From an uncultured Enterobacteriaceae bacterium (GTDB taxonomy: Bacteria > Pseudomonadota > Gammaproteobacteria > Enterobacterales > Enterobacteriaceae): a stretch of DNA of 40,129 bases. Positions 36,606-40,129 of this stretch are shown here, piece by piece. Location: assembly GCA_945271245.1 (NCBI GenBank), contig CALYPF010000009.1, positions 1 to 40,129 of the forward strand, written 5' to 3'. A program made the position numbers and the translations under genes. The stretch's first letter is position 1; every line of letters starts with the position of its first letter. The notes under the pieces are model-generated. The model saw only the letters and a list, made by a program, of their open reading frames with translations, was not told where the DNA came from and did not search any database.

Positions 36606-36969
36606 TGTTTTCATCGCCTGCGTTATTGGGAAAGTATTTAAGCCGCAATACTAAGATGCCCTGACGGGATGCGCGTAAGGGCAGTATTTCTTCTTTAAAA
36701 GACGACCTGAGATTTTAATAAAATTATTGGTTTTCTGTATCTGACAAAATATTAGATATTGCTGCGATCACGCAGTGTAGAAAAAGTATCCGGCGAAGTG
36801 TCTTCCAGCAAAGGGGGTATTCTTCTTTTGCAAGGCTAACAATAGAATTTTTTTCTATAAAAATTGATATTTATAGTAATAATTTCCAACCATTGCAGGC
36901 TTACGGCCATGCAAAGCGATAATTTTCTCACCGGAAAAAGTTATATTAGTCTTTTTTAAGGGGGGAATT
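36606..36969. other. Region downstream of marA; no marB
   Basis: About 360 bases with no MarB-like secreted small protein in any frame. At 36657-36683 a short 6-bp stem TGCCCT/AGGGCA followed by GTATTTCTTC could be the mar terminator. The right end is AT-rich and leads to AAGGGGGG just before the EamA-like start. Confidence 0.45.
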
Positions 36970-37881
36970 ATGCGGCGATTCACGATACTAATATTATTTA
37001 TTATAGTTTCATTGACCTGGGGGACAACCTGGCTGGCAATGCGTCTCACCGTGGAGACAATCCCGCCTATTTTTGCCACCGGTATTAGGTTTATTTTTGC
37101 TGCGCCACTATTGGTTATTATCGCACGAATCACTAATACGCCTTTACTTTTCCCTCGTGGGCAAAGGACTTTCCAAATATTTATTTGTCTATTTTACTTC
37201 TCCATTCCTTTTACTTTAATGATTTACGGTGAGAAATTTGTCAGCTCTGGGCTGGCAGCCATTATTTTTGCAAATATGCCAGTAGCTGTTCTTATCGCGT
37301 CTATTTTTTTTCTAAAAGAAAAGACGAATATTTATCAAATTATAGGATTAACCATAGCTCTCGCTGCGCTGGCAGGGATCTTACTCAATGAATCATCTGC
37401 GCAAAATGGGACCCACTGGCAAGGTGTTATCGCTTTAGTCGCAGCAGTAGCCATACATGCGATTATTTATACGCTATGTAAGAAAAGAAGCTGTTCTGTA
37501 TCTGTTATTACTTTTAATGCACTGCCCTGCCTGTGCGCAGGAATCATTCTTACTATGGCAGGATGGTGCATTGAAACACCACAATTAACTACTTTTTCTC
37601 TACAATCATGGTTATCCGCAGCGTATTTAGGTGCATTTGCCGGAGTGTTCGGTATTCTTTGCTATTTCTTTCTCCAGCAGCAAGCCAGCGCTTTTCAGGC
37701 CTCATTAGTTTTCCTTATATTTCCTGTGATTGCTGTTAGTCTGGAATCTTATGTCTATGGCTATGCAATCTCCTTTTATTCTATGTTACTGATCCTACCT
37801 TTAGGATTAGGTATTTTTATCACGCTGGCCTCACGTAATATTAAATTATCCAAAAGCAGGGCTGCAGTAACGCAGAATTAA
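36970..37881 (+). CDS. EamA/DMT-superfamily exporter
   Basis: This encodes a 303-aa inner-membrane transporter of the drug/metabolite superfamily with about ten hydrophobic segments and two EamA domains (first about residues 5-135, second about 150-290). The opening IIVSLTWGTTWLAMRLTVETIPPIFATGIR and AAIIFANMPVAVLIASIFFLKEK are typical. A strong ribosome site (AAGGGGGG) precedes the ATG. In E. coli the corresponding position holds eamA (YdeD), an exporter of cysteine pathway compounds, but the sequences are not close, so this is a different member of the family. Its placement right after marRA suggests it may export a compound sensed through MarR; that is inference. The codon use is AT-rich. 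Confidence 0.85.
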   Translation: MRRFTILILFIIVSLTWGTTWLAMRLTVETIPPIFATGIRFIFAAPLLVIIARITNTPLLFPRGQRTFQIFICLFYFSIPFTLMIYGEKFVSSGLAAIIFANMPVAVLIASIFFLKEKTNIYQIIGLTIALAALAGILLNESSAQNGTHWQGVIALVAAVAIHAIIYTLCKKRSCSVSVITFNALPCLCAGIILTMAGWCIETPQLTTFSLQSWLSAAYLGAFAGVFGILCYFFLQQQASAFQASLVFLIFPVIAVSLESYVYGYAISFYSMLLILPLGLGIFITLASRNIKLSKSRAAVTQN

Positions 37882-38034
37882 TGCCATATGGCTGATTTCA
37901 TTAATACTGTTTTCAGCCTCTCTCTATTCGTTTCATAGCCTGTCTTTTTAGTGTAGGTGGCTGAGTGTTTTGGCGATGGTGTGATTGTGGTGTTTTATGA
38001 TACAACATTAAGTATGTTGTAACTATACAAGTAT
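37882..38034. other. Intergenic sequence with an AT-rich inverted repeat
   Basis: Between the EamA-like gene and the terminator at 38035, TACAACAT and ATGTTGTA (about 38001-38021) form an 8-bp inverted repeat with a 5-base loop. Nothing coding is seen. Confidence 0.4.
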
Positions 38035-38062
38035 AAAAAAAACCGCCAGCTTCGCTGACGGT
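38035..38062 (-). terminator. Rho-independent terminator of the ABC1 kinase gene
   Basis: On the minus strand a 9-bp stem (ACCGTCAGC/GCTGGCGGT, one G-U pair) with a 3-base loop is followed by eight or so T. It lies about 150 bases past the ABC1-kinase stop. Confidence 0.8.
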
Positions 38063-38214
38063 ATAAACCTGCATGGATGCCTCATCATTTAAACGAGAGG
38101 TATTTATTATTGGGGGATAACCATCGTAACGTTACCGATGATTACCCGCACACTCTAGCAGTATCAATATTAACCAGAGTTAAACGTTAGCGCTATCGTT
38201 CCCGAGAACCCTAC

Positions 38215-39845
38215 TCAACGTCGTAATCGTATCACCAACAGGGCAATGCCAAGCGCGCAGATAGCCAGCCCCAGCGAGGGAAATACAGGGATTCCTAAAA
38301 TGCGCCACCCTATTTGCATCAGCCAGGGCGTAATACCTATAGCAAATGCAGCGGTCACAATAGCGATCGCCAGCGTTACCGCTGCGCGCTCCATCGCGCG
38401 GCTAAGTTTATCAATATTCGTAATATGCAATTCGCCGTGCATTTTTCCACTGCGCAGACGGTGAAGAAATAATCGCAGCGTTTGCGGAAGTGCTGTACCC
38501 GCGTTAAGCGTTTGTACACTGATGCGCTGCCACTGTCGCTGTATATTTTGCGGCTTATAGCGCTGCCCGATCATACTTTTCAGCACTGGCCGCAGCGTAG
38601 CCACGATATCAAAATGGAGATCGAGACGATGTAGAACGCCGTCTGCAGTTATTAATGCTTTAAATAGCAGCGCTAAATCAGAGGGCAGCGTTAACTGAAA
38701 TTCTCGCACCATGGCCAACAAATCCGTTAACGCCTTCCCGAGTTTAATCGGAGCCTCCCCCTGCTTATCAAGAAAGTTTTGCGCAGCCATCTCGTAATGA
38801 TATATGCCCAACTCCCCCGCATCAGCCCATTCAATTAGTACATTAATGATTCCTTCGCTGTCACGCCGGGCAATTGCATCAAGGAGCTCCAGTAATTGAT
38901 CGCGTCGCCGCATACTCACGCGTCCAACCATGCCAAAATCAATAAAACCAATTTGGTTTCCGGTAAGCGCCATCACATTCCCGGGATGTGGGTCGGCATG
39001 GTATAAGCGATGCTGCAGCACCATTTGCATAAAGGCACGAGCTCCCTCGCGTGCCAATATCGCACCATTCAATTCGGGTTCGCAGGCAATCTCATCTGGA
39101 CTGTATCCGGGCAAATAAGACTGAACCAGCAACCCGGTAGAAGTCCACTGCTGGTATATACGAGGAATTATGACTCGTGGAGAAGAAGCAAAGTTCTGCG
39201 CGATGCGCTCACAATTGCTGGCTTCCTGAGTCAAATCAAGCTCGTGGTTCAACGCGGTGGCTAAAAACTGGATTATCTGACGAGGATGATAGCGTGCCAG
39301 GTTTGCACTTTGTGCTTCCAGTGCGCCGGCAATATAAGTCAGGAGACGCAAATCGGCGCGTATCGTTTTTTGCATTCCGGGCCGCAGAACTTTAACGATC
39401 ACGTCTTCACCGCTATGTAAACGGGCGCGGTAGACTTGCGCCATTGAAGCGGCCGCGAGAGGAGTACTATCAAAGCTGGCAAAAATATTCTCAGGGGCAT
39501 CTTTCAGGTAGTGTTTTACCTGCCCAGCCATTTCCTCCCAGGGTAACACAGCAGCTTGACTGTGTAGTTTCTCCAGCTCTTCTGTCCATGCCGGATCGAG
39601 TAAATCAGTGCGCGTCGCTAAAATTTGCCCTAGCTTGATAAAGGTCGGCCCCAGGGTTTCCAGCGCCTGACGTAGACGCACGGGCGTGCTGCGCTGTCTA
39701 CTCTCTTGATTATGCCCGCGAAGACGATTGACGAACTCAGACCAAACAGATGCGCAATATCCTGTAGACCATAACGCACCAATACGCCCGTAATTTCCGT
39801 AAGGCGAGCCCTGTCCCGGGCCGTCACAAGCACCATTTTTATCAT
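38215..39845 (-). pseudogene. ABC1/UbiB-family atypical kinase with a frameshift near its start
   Basis: ABC1 (ADCK/UbiB-like) proteins are atypical kinases/ATPases linked to quinone biosynthesis and lipid metabolism. The long frame from 39681 contains all the family motifs: KLGQ (TFIKLGQILATR), the Ala-rich loop AAASMAQVYRA, VIVKVLRP, HADPHPGN and FIDFGMVG, with two hydrophobic C-terminal segments. The N-terminal part (MIKMVLVTARDRARLTEITG, then LVRYGLQDIAHLFGL) starts at ATG 39845 with AGGAG upstream but lies in another frame; the two join near 39725-39755 if one base is added. The reconstructed protein is about 543 aa. Either a one-base deletion has broken the gene, or a shorter protein is made from an internal start, or the base is a sequencing error. 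It is distinct from housekeeping ubiB. Confidence 0.8.
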
Positions 39846-40046
39846 GCGTCTATCGCTCCTGAAGCCAGCGCGTTGTTCCAGCAAATTGAGTGTATCACCG
39901 ATACGATTTTTCGAAGGTAGTTATACCCCAGATTATCTTTGCCGCAGCCGGTTTTATTGTTAGATGAAGGCCAAAATATACGATAGTGAGTGAGGCAAAA
40001 TATTCAACATATCCTCGATGGTTTCATTATTCTAAGGGGAAATGTA
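39846..40046. other. Intergenic region before the ydfZ-like start
   Basis: About 200 bases between the divergent ABC1-kinase gene and the ydfZ-like start. It presumably holds promoters for both; no specific element was resolved. Confidence 0.4.
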
Positions 40047-40076
40047 ATGATGACTTATGACCGAAATCGTAACCCC
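40047..40076 (+). pseudogene. ydfZ: ydfZ-like gene cut after about ten codons by an IS-like end
   Basis: AGGGG precedes the ATG at 40047, and the first codons read MMTYDRNRN, which matches from memory the opening of E. coli YdfZ (MTTYDRNRN), a 67-aa selenium-associated protein. Immediately after the tenth codon the sequence changes to TGTCAACAACGGGT, the start of the IS-like end. In E. coli ydfZ lies in the same map region, beyond mar. Only ten codons are visible, so identity is tentative. Confidence 0.55.
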
Positions 40077-40129
40077 TGTCAACAACGGGTAAAAAGTGAT
40101 CCACTTACCGTCACCACCAACGGTCTAAT
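40077..40129. mobile_element. Terminal repeats of an IS21-like element (element lies to the right)
   Basis: The end starts TGT at 40077 and contains GTGATCCAC at 40096-40104 and a related ACCAACGG motif further in. Its first 28 bases match 22 of 28 positions with the minus-strand end at the left edge (52 down to 25). The element continues beyond the window, so its family and transposase are not visible. Confidence 0.5.

Noticed and set aside
1-40129. tRNA, rRNA or CRISPR features
   Set aside because: No tRNA-like cloverleaf, no rRNA segment and no regularly spaced repeats were noticed on reading either strand.
1-40129. Idea that the entire window is one mobile island between two IS copies
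   Set aside because: Most genes are core enteric genes in broadly conserved order; only short segments look acquired.

Overview
The window comes from a member of the Enterobacteriaceae. Many genes align end to end, from memory, with the E. coli/Salmonella proteins TreF, NarZYWV, NarU, AnsP, YdcH, DigH, MaeA, GlsB, Sad, YneJ/PtrR, SotB, MarR and MarA, and their order broadly follows the 32-35 min region of the E. coli map. It is probably neither E. coli nor Salmonella. MarR and MarA differ at many positions from both, a RamR/RamA pair (absent from E. coli) is present, and marC and marB cannot be found. I cannot name the genus.

Layout. 1-52: end of an IS-like element running off the window. 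0.3-3.2 kb: Ail/OmpX-type outer-membrane protein, cytoplasmic trehalase treF and an unknown 87-aa protein. 4.1-12.3 kb: the second respiratory nitrate reductase narZYWV with the nitrate/nitrite transporter narU upstream, all on the minus strand. 12.7-16.5 kb: a decayed Atm1-type ABC transporter and a large subtilase autotransporter. 16.9-19.9 kb: ansP, an NfsB-like nitroreductase and ydcH. 20.1-23.7 kb: an AT-rich accessory segment with a RidA-like gene broken at a run of nine C, then a plus-strand set encoding a PhlD/RppA-like type III polyketide synthase, an alpha/beta hydrolase and an arylamine N-acetyltransferase homologue. 24-27.4 kb: digH and maeA. 27.5-28.6 kb: a divergent ramR/ramA pair with an intact RamR operator. 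28.7-30.1 kb: a 5'-truncated flavoprotein gene and debris. 30.2-35.1 kb: glsB, sad (broken by one nonsense codon), yneJ/ptrR and sotB. 35.7-37.9 kb: marR, marA and an EamA-type exporter. 38.2-39.8 kb: a frameshifted ABC1/UbiB-like kinase. 40.05 kb: the first codons of a ydfZ-like gene cut by a second IS-like end.

How it fits together. Three themes stand out: anaerobic/stationary-phase respiration (nar), small-molecule efflux and stress control (ramRA, marRA, sotB, the EamA exporter), and a small candidate biosynthetic locus (polyketide synthase + hydrolase + NAT) that I consider the most novel content. Several broken genes (sad, ridA-like, ABC transporter, flavoprotein, ABC1 kinase, ydfZ) and the IS-like ends at both edges suggest an actively decaying or rearranging region, unless some single-base frameshifts are assembly errors. 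All comparisons to known families are from memory; no database search was run.
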